Source: Saccoglossus kowalevskii
Taxonomy: Eukaryota; Hemichordata; Enteropneusta; Harrimaniidae
Reading direction: 5' to 3'
NCBI RefSeq assembly: GCF_000003605.2
Contig: NW_003153249.1
Location: 330,885 to 394,884 of the forward strand
Length of the DNA stretch: 64,000 nucleotides
The translations under genes and the position numbers were made by a program. Below, one piece after another: positions 12,601-21,251 of this stretch (position 1 is the stretch's first letter; each line of letters opens with the position of its first letter). Under the pieces are notes generated by a model. It was not told where the DNA came from. It was given only the letters and a program-made list of their open reading frames with translations, and made no database searches.

Positions 12601-13565
12601 AAAATCATTCTGACTAAAGCTAGGAGTGTCTCTGGAACAGCAATGCATTTCACATCCAAAATCCATAGACCCATCAAAATTGTACTCCATTGCCAATATC
12701 GCCTTTCTCAATATTCGTGCAGTTGCTGCTAAGTGGGCGGCCTCGTCATCATCATTATTACTTTAAGCGATTTTGATAGCAGAATTACACATCAGGGCAA
12801 CAACTCGTCTCTGTTGTTAAGCTGTTAAATCTCGAACGAGGGTTAGTAACTTTTCTTTGAGTCTGGTGATATTGACGTTTCCTACAAATTATGGATCTTG
12901 TTCTTTTAGTCTGGTCTCGTATAGTCTTCCTAAATCTGAAAGCTTGAAAACTGGTAATGTCACGTCTTGACTAAATTCTTCGATATATATAAAACAAGCT
13001 CGGCTAATACAGTCATACAGCTCAGATGATATCTTGCATCCAATGCATGCATATCACCTTCTGAGAGTTTACCAAGGAGTTTCCTACCCTTGTACATACT
13101 TGTATACTTGTGCATACTCACGAACCCGAAGACCAAGTTTGGCAGTCAGAGCATTGTGAAGTCTTTCTTTTGTATCATTATCACAATAAAAACAGCGGTT
13201 TGACCTTGTCATTGAAGCACTTCTCTGTCTGGTCTTAACGGGTTTTGGTTTAAATTCTGTCATTTCTTTATCCTTTCTTTTGTTGTGCACGCTTGAGTTT
13301 GTGTGTATCAAATCTGTTTCTACATGTTTTATGCCACACAGCTTTGTTTACTTCAAGCGTAATTTCAATACCATTGCCGTTATCTAATCTCAATATTGTC
13401 ACCCTGGGGTAATCAGTTGATTTCGTGATTTTGAGTTTATAGCCACACTGTTTGTTACTCCCTCTAGATTTATCCAATGAAGGCACAACAAGTTTCTCAA
13501 CCGTATTCTGCTGACATATGCTACACAGCTTCCAGTCTGTTTTTTCAAAAGAAAAAACAGCTGTT
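9650..13565 (-). pseudogene. Decayed copy of an uncharacterised dispersed invertebrate protein family (HAFTGCDT / CXC)
   Basis: Reading the minus strand from 13565 down, pieces in changing frames follow the order of a large uncharacterised protein family that is multi-copy in invertebrate genomes. At 13270-13560 is a Cys-rich N-terminus (LCSICQQNT, RLDNGNGIE, WHKTCRNRFDTHKL). At 13090-13210 comes CFYCDN, then LGKLSEGDMHALDARYHLSC near 13030, and KLSDLGRLYETRLKEQDP near 12900. At 12690-12740 is DDDEAAHLAATARILRKAIL, then GLCNSYERVQEI near 12430, VGAVDNIEHNPSARNA near 11720, and LDGSVIVNMLRP near 10760. FHAFTGCDT lies at about 10150, and a terminal Cys-rich CXC-like stretch at 9650-9760. Many stops and frameshifts break it. 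The function is unknown; wide dispersal suggests a mobile or domesticated origin, which is inference. The family assignment rests on remembered motifs. Confidence 0.7.
11745..12345 (-). other. Insertion (or intron) inside the HAFTGCDT-family relic
   Basis: Family similarity stops after CPFRLK (about 12350) and resumes at TVGAVDNIEHN (about 11740). The 600 bp between do not fit the family. The side nearest the break, 12279-12334, is similar to 17910-17966 downstream of the second copy. A TTTACAG acceptor precedes the resumed part, so an intron is an alternative to a transposon insertion. Confidence 0.45.
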
Positions 13566-13904
13566 GGAAATGCAGATGTATTTTGTGGGTTACAAGCTTG
13601 ACTGTTTTTGACATTTCTACTATGTTAAAATGTCTAGAGTAACTAGCAGATGTGTATTAGCAAAGCATTCTACAATGCTACTGGTGTTAGAATCAGAGAA
13701 GAGATAACTTTACTTACTTGAACTTTTCCCTGAAAATAAAAAAAAAAACACGCTCTGATATACATGTAGAAAAATATCAGTTTGACATTGATTCTTCACC
13801 ACTGTTATAGTAGAATAATCTATTTTATTGTAATGGGTGTTTTACAACCTATATGCTATTCAACAATTTCAAATGATTCTAGAGTGCAAATAATAAAGTA
13901 TATG

Positions 13905-14095
13905 TATATTTGTTAGTCTTTTGGAATTCTTTGGGTTCAAAAACAGAAAAAAAGTAATAAAATTATGTTTATAGTTTTCAGGTTTTGAGTGCGACCAACT
14001 ATCACAATGAATTGTAGTTTTGCTATTTTGGTCAAAAAATAGCATATATTTGTTGGTTTTAGTGAATTCCTTGGGTTCAAAAACATATAATAATA
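13905..14095 (+). repeat. Direct repeat, about 135 bp period
   Basis: TATATTTGTT(A/G)GT followed by GGAATTC(T/C)TTGGGTTCAAAAACA occurs at about 13908-13948 and again at about 14044-14086. This is a short tandem duplication in otherwise featureless AT-rich DNA that extends to about 14900. Confidence 0.55.
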
Positions 14096-14933
14096 AAAAA
14101 TAACTTTTGTATTTTGTATTCTTATTTTCTACAGGTATAGTTGTGGAAAAAACATAGTATTCTCAACAGATCATCATATAATTAGGTGAACTGATGTTAG
14201 ATACAATACCTTTATGTACTTGTTTTATGTTTAAAATGAATAATAAGTAACTCGACATTCACAATTTTCAAGGTTAAATAGATGTCATGACATGACACGC
14301 TCCAATAATCTGTAATTATAATAATTATACATTCAGAATTATGTGAAGTGTGAACAACTTGTCAAAATATTCTAGAAATATGTGTTTTGTGAGTAGGACT
14401 GAAAAAAAGATATGAGAATATCATTACCAGCTATAAGAAAGGAAAATAACCGAAATGGGTCGAAAATACATGTACTCTGCGATTTGAAATACATTTATAA
14501 TATTTAAACAATTTTTATTAGTTGTAAACACAGTGTGCATAGTTTACAAAACATTACAAAAATCAACAATTTTTAAATAATAAGACAAGTGAGTTTTTAT
14601 TGCATAGTTTATGATTAACTTTAGATTTGTGTTACTTAGAGTAGTATTAGTCAATTTACAATAGTATCTAGAACTGGTTTGTGTACCGAGCTGATAATAT
14701 ATGCAACTACAGCTATAGTATTGGTAATTAACATACTTTATCACATACCATGCTCAGACTCAGTGCAGTGATTAGATACGTTCTCACGTAGTATTTGATA
14801 ATATAGCACTATCGCGCGACCAGACGAGCTATCGGCATCACTCCGGGAGATAGTTCGTACTCTGATGTAATGTAACGTAATGATGTACATGCGTACAAGT
14901 GATGCTTCGTAATGGCGGCGCGAATACAAACCA

Positions 14934-15050
14934 TGTAAAGAAAAACAGACGACAGTATTTAATAAAACACTTATTGACTGGCTTTTATTCGGGCGCTGGC
15001 ATACATCTATTTATCCCTTGGGGCAGAGAGTTACCCACAAACGGCCTATT
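14934..15050 (-). mobile_element. Possible LTR end, cut by the assembly gap
   Basis: On the minus strand the sequence leaving the gap has an AATAAA signal (about 14983-14988) followed by GT-rich sequence. It ends in TTTACA directly before TGGT, as a 3' LTR end before a primer site would. The other LTR end lies in the gap, so this is a weak suggestion only. Confidence 0.2.
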
Positions 15051-16037
15051 NNNNNNNNNNNNNNNNNNNNNNNNNNNNNNNNNNNNNNNNNNNNNNNNNN
15101 NNNNNNNNNNNNNNNNNNNNNNNNNNNNNNNNNNNNNNNNNNNNNNNNNNNNNNNNNNNNNNNNNNNNNNNNNNNNNNNNNNNNNNNNNNNNNNNNNNNN
15201 NNNNNNNNNNNNNNNNNNNNNNNNNNNNNNNNNNNNNNNNNNNNNNNNNNNNNNNNNNNNNNNNNNNNNNNNNNNNNNNNNNNNNNNNNNNNNNNNNNNN
15301 NNNNNNNNNNNNNNNNNNNNNNNNNNNNNNNNNNNNNNNNNNNNNNNNNNNNNNNNNNNNNNNNNNNNNNNNNNNNNNNNNNNNNNNNNNNNNNNNNNNN
15401 NNNNNNNNNNNNNNNNNNNNNNNNNNNNNNNNNNNNNNNNNNNNNNNNNNNNNNNNNNNNNNNNNNNNNNNNNNNNNNNNNNNNNNNNNNNNNNNNNNNN
15501 NNNNNNNNNNNNNNNNNNNNNNNNNNNNNNNNNNNNNNNNNNNNNNNNNNNNNNNNNNNNNNNNNNNNNNNNNNNNNNNNNNNNNNNNNNNNNNNNNNNN
15601 NNNNNNNNNNNNNNNNNNNNNNNNNNNNNNNNNNNNNNNNNNNNNNNNNNNNNNNNNNNNNNNNNNNNNNNNNNNNNNNNNNNNNNNNNNNNNNNNNNNN
15701 NNNNNNNNNNNNNNNNNNNNNNNNNNNNNNNNNNNNNNNNNNNNNNNNNNNNNNNNNNNNNNNNNNNNNNNNNNNNNNNNNNNNNNNNNNNNNNNNNNNN
15801 NNNNNNNNNNNNNNNNNNNNNNNNNNNNNNNNNNNNNNNNNNNNNNNNNNNNNNNNNNNNNNNNNNNNNNNNNNNNNNNNNNNNNNNNNNNNNNNNNNNN
15901 NNNNNNNNNNNNNNNNNNNNNNNNNNNNNNNNNNNNNNNNNNNNNNNNNNNNNNNNNNNNNNNNNNNNNNNNNNNNNNNNNNNNNNNNNNNNNNNNNNNN
16001 NNNNNNNNNNNNNNNNNNNNNNNNNNNNNNNNNNNNN
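15051..16037. other. Assembly gap (987 N)
   Basis: A run of undetermined bases. All long open frames crossing it are artefacts. Mobile-element sequence on its right, and possibly on its left, suggests a repeat that the assembler could not close. Confidence 1.
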
Positions 16038-16221
16038 CATCTTGAATACATGTTTGAAGTATCACCCGGGCGCGAACTTGATCATCTTCAGAAACCGATA
16101 AATAAATCTGTGTTTCATTGTGACGTCGCAATAACTCGCCCAATTGACGCATGTACATTGAGAACAATAATGGCCCTAAAACAGAGCCCTGTGGAACACC
16201 AGTTTCTAATATAGACGTCAT
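16038..16221 (-). pseudogene. LINE reverse transcriptase fragment (L2/CR1-like)
   Basis: The minus strand encodes [19 protein letters not shown] and then [10 protein letters not shown], the conserved fingers/palm block of non-LTR retrotransposon reverse transcriptases. The catalytic (F/Y)ADD motif that should follow within about ten residues is absent: the frame goes straight from RRHN to TQIYLSV, which suggests a small in-frame deletion. It runs into the assembly gap, so the downstream part cannot be seen, and on its 5' side nothing of the finger domain remains beyond 16221. Probably dead. Confidence 0.8.
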
Positions 16222-16384
16222 ATCACAAAATACATTTCATGTATCCTGTGGATATAATTGGACACATGTTTATTATACCACATGTTCTTATTTACAGGTT
16301 ACTAGTTACTAGTTAACTTAGCCTTACATTTGCGTTAATTAGACTAGAATATTTCATGTATACTATTTCTTATATCATTGTAAT

Positions 16385-16440
16385 TGCATGTTATAGATAT
16401 AATTGCATATTATAGATATAATATTATAGATATAATGCTG
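16385..16440 (+). repeat. TTATAGATATAAT short tandem repeat
   Basis: Three to four copies of TTATAGATATAAT with variable spacers. It lies between the LINE fragment and the next relic; the stretch 16222-16481 holds nothing else recognised. Confidence 0.7.
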
Positions 16441-16481
16441 GACATTGTGATCAATATGATCGACTTCAAACATTCATAACA

Positions 16482-17771
16482 ATGAATGACAACAATGAGT
16501 TAGAATTTATTATGCCTGTGCCTAATTTCAATTGGCACAACAATTGTTGCTCCCCTTTCACTTTCAGCACGAATTTGTCAGAGGAAGTGGCAAAGCTTGT
16601 TAATAAGTTATTACATTTAATCAGCTATGATGAGGTATGCATAATTGACACTAGCTGGGTCAGATAACAACTCCAAGATGAGTATTGAGTTCTTGTCAAT
16701 GTGGTTCCTGGACGAGTAACATAGGCAGCTGGAGATAATTTCAACAGAGCTACAGAATGTTTAAGTGGTATGCACCATGATGTGATAAACATGGTACAAT
16801 ACCAGGCATCCCTTGGCAGTGAGCCAGTACAGAATTTTGGCAGGGTTCCACAGACCAGAAGCAGAAATATTAATGATAACGATAGTCATAGAGAGATTTT
16901 ACAATGCCCTAATATTGAAGGAAAGAACCCAATCCCATCATTTGTTAGGGAAAATGAACATGGATTGGTTTCTAGCCTGTTCAGAAGAGTATAAGAGTAC
17001 TAAAGCACTTGACCAGGCACTTATTCTGTTGCGACAGTTGCCATCAAAATTCTTTGAAACTATTGTCAGAGGAAACACAACACAGAAGATGCCTGGATGA
17101 ACACCATATCATGCCATTGTAACAACTAAATTTAATGTAAAGAAGACAAATATTGGATACTGCCCAATGACACCAGCTCCAGCAACAGATTTCAACACAG
17201 TCTACACTATTATAAAATATTTTCAGAGTATGTTCCACTGGACGTATGTTTACTATGATGAAGCAATCTACTGCAAAACACAGATGATCAAATGGAGGAA
17301 TCATGATGAATTTTCCAATGACCACCTAGAGATGGGAGGTATACATCGTGCAATGAATTTCATGGGTGGCAAATAAGTGGGTTTGAAGACATCATTGTAG
17401 AAGTCAACATATATGGTGCCTCAGTTGTCAACCACACATTGAAAGGGAAGACATATAATCGTGGTGTGCGCATCTACAAGATCATGAATAAAGCAATGGA
17501 TCGCTTAAAGTGGATGGCACTTACAGATGAAGAAGCAATCATAGATGGGGGATAGATGATTTGGGACACCTTGTTCCAAAATTGATGGTATTACCACCAG
17601 CTCCAGATGCTGTTCTCTCATTTGTCCAATGCGGATGTCAGGGCGATTGCTCTTCAAGGCGATGTAAATGATTTGGTATGCTCGGATGCATGTAAATGTG
17701 ACTATGAAGAGTGCTGCAATATAGTGTTGTACGTATCAGACACAGACTCTGACGATTACGACGAAAATTAA
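16482..17771 (+). pseudogene. Second, related HAFTGCDT/CXC-family relic
   Basis: The plus strand carries pieces of a protein related to the relic at 9650-13565. First comes an N-terminal part of uncertain match (16482-16667), then IGYCPMTPAPATDFNTVYT near 17155-17210 and YDEAIYCKTQMIKW. Next are GGIHRAMNFMGG near 17335-17370, GFEDIIVEVNIYGASVV near 17380 and KGKTYNRGVRIYKI near 17440. The end is LPPAPDAVLSFVQCGCQGDC near 17590-17650, followed after a frameshift by SDACKCDYEECCN and an acidic tail with a stop at about 17769. The Cys-rich end resembles a tesmin/TSO1-type CXC element. Several stops and at least two frameshifts show that it is dead. It is oriented away from the first copy, with the gap between their N-terminal sides. 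Confidence 0.65.
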
Positions 17772-17909
17772 TAATTGTATTGCTGTGATTATAAAAAAAG
17801 TTGTTTTTGTATTCCACATGGTGTATCATGCAAGATCTTTCTTTATTCCTGTTTCGCAAATATATTTATATTACAACAATATTCGTTTATTCATTGTTAA
17901 GAAAATGTA

Positions 17910-17966
17910 TCGTGGATGCTTATCCACGTATGTGTTTCTCGATTCAATTATATTTGTTGTTGTTTA
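17910..17966 (+). repeat. Sequence shared with the insertion at 12279-12334 (inverted)
   Basis: TCGTGGATGCTTATCCA and TATTTGTTGTTGTTT occur here and, reverse-complemented, at 12279-12334, with matching spacing. It follows the stop of the second HAFTGCDT-family relic by about 140 bp and could be part of that element's 3' region or a separate repeat. Confidence 0.55.
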
Positions 17967-18074
17967 ATTATAGTTATTATTTTTCATTCGTATTTAGTTT
18001 GTATCGATATACAATCATTTTCTGTATTTGTTCGTTTTCGTTTCATTTGATTCCAAGCATTATTCTTTAAGTTA

Positions 18075-18510
18075 TGTCTGTTAGAAGCCGTTCCATGCTT
18101 TATTTCACCTCACAATACATGTATTCCTATGACAAAGAAGCACAAATCAATTTATTGTAAGCCATTTACGTAATGTTCACAAACATGCCTTTATCGCATC
18201 GAAGCAAGAGAACTCGCAACTTTGTAGCGGATTAAGCCGAAATGTTTATTCTATAGTGACCTTCTCACATGGCACACCAATCATAGTGTTTCCCCCCAAT
18301 TTTATAATCCGCGGTGTAATCCTATTAACCCCATATAAATGGTGTTTTAGTGCATGTTTAGTGTGGATTGTTCTAATTGTACTTTGATGCCAGACTTCTC
18401 TTCCGAAATAAACGATGTATTACAGTCTACCATAGTCTCTTACTTGTGTTACCATTACACAATCACAGTTATTTTTGGACCTGATCGAATGTGTGCGATA
18501 GACTGCCACA
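18075..18510 (+). mobile_element. BEL/Pao-type LTR (5')
   Basis: A 436-bp segment starting TGTCTGTTAG and ending TGCCACA, so TG...CA. It contains a TATA-like box (CATATAAATGG, about 18332) and an AATAAA signal (about 18406), spaced as expected for U3/R of an LTR. It is followed at once by a primer-site-like sequence and then a gag start. The 5' limit is inferred from the TG and not from a second LTR, since none is present in the window. Confidence 0.65.
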
Positions 18511-18530
18511 TTTTGGTGCCGAGACCAGGA
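18511..18530 (+). promoter_or_regulatory. Retrotransposon primer-binding site
   Basis: TTTTGGTGCCGAGACCAGGA directly follows the LTR end. (T)TTGGTGCCGA(G/A)ACC is the usual sequence after the 5' LTR of BEL/Pao elements, where a tRNA 3' end primes minus-strand DNA synthesis. Confidence 0.65.
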
Positions 18531-18600
18531 TACTCTACAACTCCAAACTACTCAACTTACAACGCACACTAATCGAGACAGTTTCCCATCGACCAACAGC

Positions 18601-18855
18601 ATGTCTGACAATGAAGATCGAGATTCCGTTGCTGTCGACCTCACGCAACAAAATAAGAACAGAACAACGGCGAGGAGACAACTCACCACGATAATGAAAC
18701 AGATCGAAACATTCATTGCAGACTACGATAAACAAGAAGACAAGAAGCTGGCATTGCAAAACATTTCACAATTATTCGATGTCTCGAAAGTACGTCTGGA
18801 TCGTCTAATCTCCGTAGACGCCGAACTTCTCAACATGATCCCACATTTTGTATGA
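18601..18855 (+). pseudogene. BEL/Pao gag N-terminus, truncated
   Basis: An 84-residue frame starts at ATG 18601, 90 bp after the LTR. It is a charged, coiled-coil-like sequence (RRQLTTIMKQIETFIADYDK, then a second helix ending LDRLISVDAELLN), the layout of the N-terminal region of BEL/Pao gag proteins before the nucleocapsid and protease parts. It stops at HFV and no pol, protease or second LTR follows, so the element is 5'-only and dead. The assignment rests mainly on the LTR and primer site in front. Confidence 0.55.
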
Positions 18856-19070
18856 ATAACTTTCAATTTCTCCTGGCGTTTTGCTAAGGTAAATATCATT
18901 ATAAAAAACGCAAGTTTTATAGAAACCTCTGCAATGTTAGTGAACAGTAACGTGTCATAGTTTGCAGTTCCATAGTTTTTGGTCAGAAATTCCTTCAAAC
19001 TACAAGTGTAAAACATGCGATTTATACCAAATTTAGTAATTTTTCACTATTTTTTTTTATTCTTTATTAT

Positions 19071-20072
19071 GGCCACACCGACTCAATTTTATGGATGACA
19101 TCCGCGCGCGCATTAGTTTTCGCCTGTTCGCTGACGACGAGTCTCCACAGATCGGTTTCTGTCCGGAACTTGCCGACTCATATTGTCACAAAACGCCGGC
19201 TTGTCGTAAAACTCGTTTTGGACTACCTCAAAACATGCCAATTGTGTCGTAAATGATTCCAACATGGCGACCACGCCACCAAAATACGTGAGCATAAAAG
19301 TTCAGAGGAAAAACGGAGGGATTGTTGTAGACTTGTACGCAATTGACGTCGGCCAGGGAGATGCTTTACACAGCTATACGAGAGATTGGTAGCGGCAAGC
19401 GAGTTTCGCCCAGACAACTTTAAGGACATATTGTCCACAGTGGATAGCCCGCGTTTGTTCTGCAACGATGAGAGAAATGGGAGAGGAGTGGAAGTGTATG
19501 GTGGCCTTAACGTTGGTAAGGCGACAAGTCAGTTAGGTTGTTTTGTTAGCACTGAAGTCGACAAACTGCAGAGGAAGTTCCTCGGCCGAAGTCCGCTTTC
19601 GAGGTGAAGAAAATTTTCTGCTTATTTTTTTTTTCATTTTCTGATTCGGACAATTTGCTTGCACACACAGTGCAATGTTTTCTTAGTTATTGTCATAAAG
19701 TAGTAATATGTACATGTGTACATTCTGCCTTGACTTGTACTGAAAATGGTGTTCATGCTGTACCTTGAATGCAGTGTTTCTGACTGAAGGTACTTCATCA
19801 TGACTACATGTACTAGAGCTTGTCTGAAATGGGTATACGTGTGACAGTAATACAGTACGAGAGGTGTACATCAACATGTGCCTCCTACAAATAAAGACTT
19901 CTTGTTGTTTTTTTTGATACACTCTGTTCTGTGGTTCAATTCGTAATACCAGCTCCGTAGTCCTGTGGTTTTAGCAGCATTTGTTTATTGGCAGGATTTT
20001 TTTTCTCGCCCTCTTCTCATTAGGTTTTGGATCTCCAAAGGATGTCATCCATAAAATTAAATCAGTGTGGCC
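19071..20072. mobile_element. 1.0-kb DNA transposon with 33-bp terminal inverted repeats
   Basis: 19071-19103 and 20040-20072 are inverted repeats of each other, 30 of 33 bases identical; all three differences are C/T transitions. Each end starts GGCCACAC and its inner part is AATTTTATGGATGACATCC. The inside is more GC-rich than its surroundings near the left end (CGCGCGCG, then GACGACGAG). It has no complete transposase: the longest + frame is 73 codons (19386-19607) without a motif I know. The flanks are TTAT and TTAC, so a target-site duplication is not clear. I read it as a non-autonomous element of unassigned superfamily. Confidence 0.75.
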
Positions 20073-20389
20073 TTACTGAGTTTTATTTACTTTTAGTAGG
20101 TATTTACTTTAGCCATCATATTTGGCAGGTTTGCACAGAATTTTGTTGAAATTTATCAACATTAGTGAGAGCTGTGCATTTTCTTCCATTTTTCTGATAA
20201 TGGCACAACATGCGGTATTCTTTACATATGACGTCATAAAAAAAAAACATTTTTTGCATCTATATCCACCTTCGTGATGACCTACATATATCTGCCTAAC
20301 ATATGGCACCAATGGAAATTAGGTAGCTTACGAACTATACCTACGCACTAACTAAGCCTTTTTTAAATCTGGCAGATAGACTAATTTTG

Positions 20390-20830
20390 AAATGACATCG
20401 CAAATATATCAGGTGCAGGAAATTCACCGAAAACAGGATAAAGAAAAAAATGGTCAAGTGAAATTTGTAGACCTGTGAAATGTATTGTACCAAAAAATAC
20501 ATTCTTAAGGTATATTACTCATTTTCGAATTAGTGATATACAATAATTCAGTAAATATTGTTCATAGACATAGTATGAAAGGTTCAATAGGACCTCGATG
20601 AATATGTTGTGGATATGATAATGCCCTCATTACTCTAACCACCTTGCACATGCGAACTATTGGAACAACGTCCTTCAGACCGAAAGTCAAGCAAAATTAA
20701 ACCTAGTGATGGGACTGCTAAACATATAGACAAGTCATCACAGACAATTATGGTTATTATACATCACCCAGGTACATCTACTCTATCGGTATCACTGGGG
20801 CACATGTGTATAGTTTCGGTGCGGGTGTTA
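20390..20830 (+). repeat. Duplicated flank of the methyltransferase: block, 21-bp-repeat and minisatellite relics
   Basis: 20390-20555 matches the 8050-8330 block (CAGGTGCAG, then AGACCTGTGAAATGTATTG). 20690-20735 has one degenerate 21-bp-repeat unit (GGGACTGCTAAACATA). 20765-20830 has degenerate CACATGTGT minisatellite units. The same three components, in the same region, lie between the methyltransferase relics at 4-9 kb. Confidence 0.6.
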
Positions 20831-21251
20831 GATAAGGGTTTGAAATTTGGATAATAATACTATTAATACCAATAATAATTATAATACCACAGATAAAAGA
20901 AATTATAGTATTCTGATGATAGTTGAATGTTAAATACTCCACAGAACACACTACACAATTCATATGAATATGATATTAGCATTTGACGTGTGATGTCACT
21001 TCATTTTAAAAGTACTGTTCATGGTCTCAAGGTAGAGTATATTTTCAAATTGCGGCGGATAACTAGCAATCGACAAAAATATTTAAAACAAAACAAAATA
21101 GTAATTGCAATATTGATGATCGATATTTCATTCGTGATTCGTTTATTCATGGTTTTGGATTTACCCTAACCCTGTCATTTTCCATCTCAACAAATAGGTC
21201 GTGATGTCACTTCCTACTGTCACACTATATAGGCTATAGACTCGGGTAACC

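Noticed and set aside
14899-16221. Long open frames of 346-400 codons on both strands
   Set aside because: They consist almost entirely of undetermined bases of the assembly gap; only 16038-16221 minus carries a real protein signature.
17785-18070. 60- and 89-codon + frames before the BEL/Pao LTR
   Set aside because: They are low-complexity, hydrophobic translations of T-rich DNA and overlap each other in different frames.
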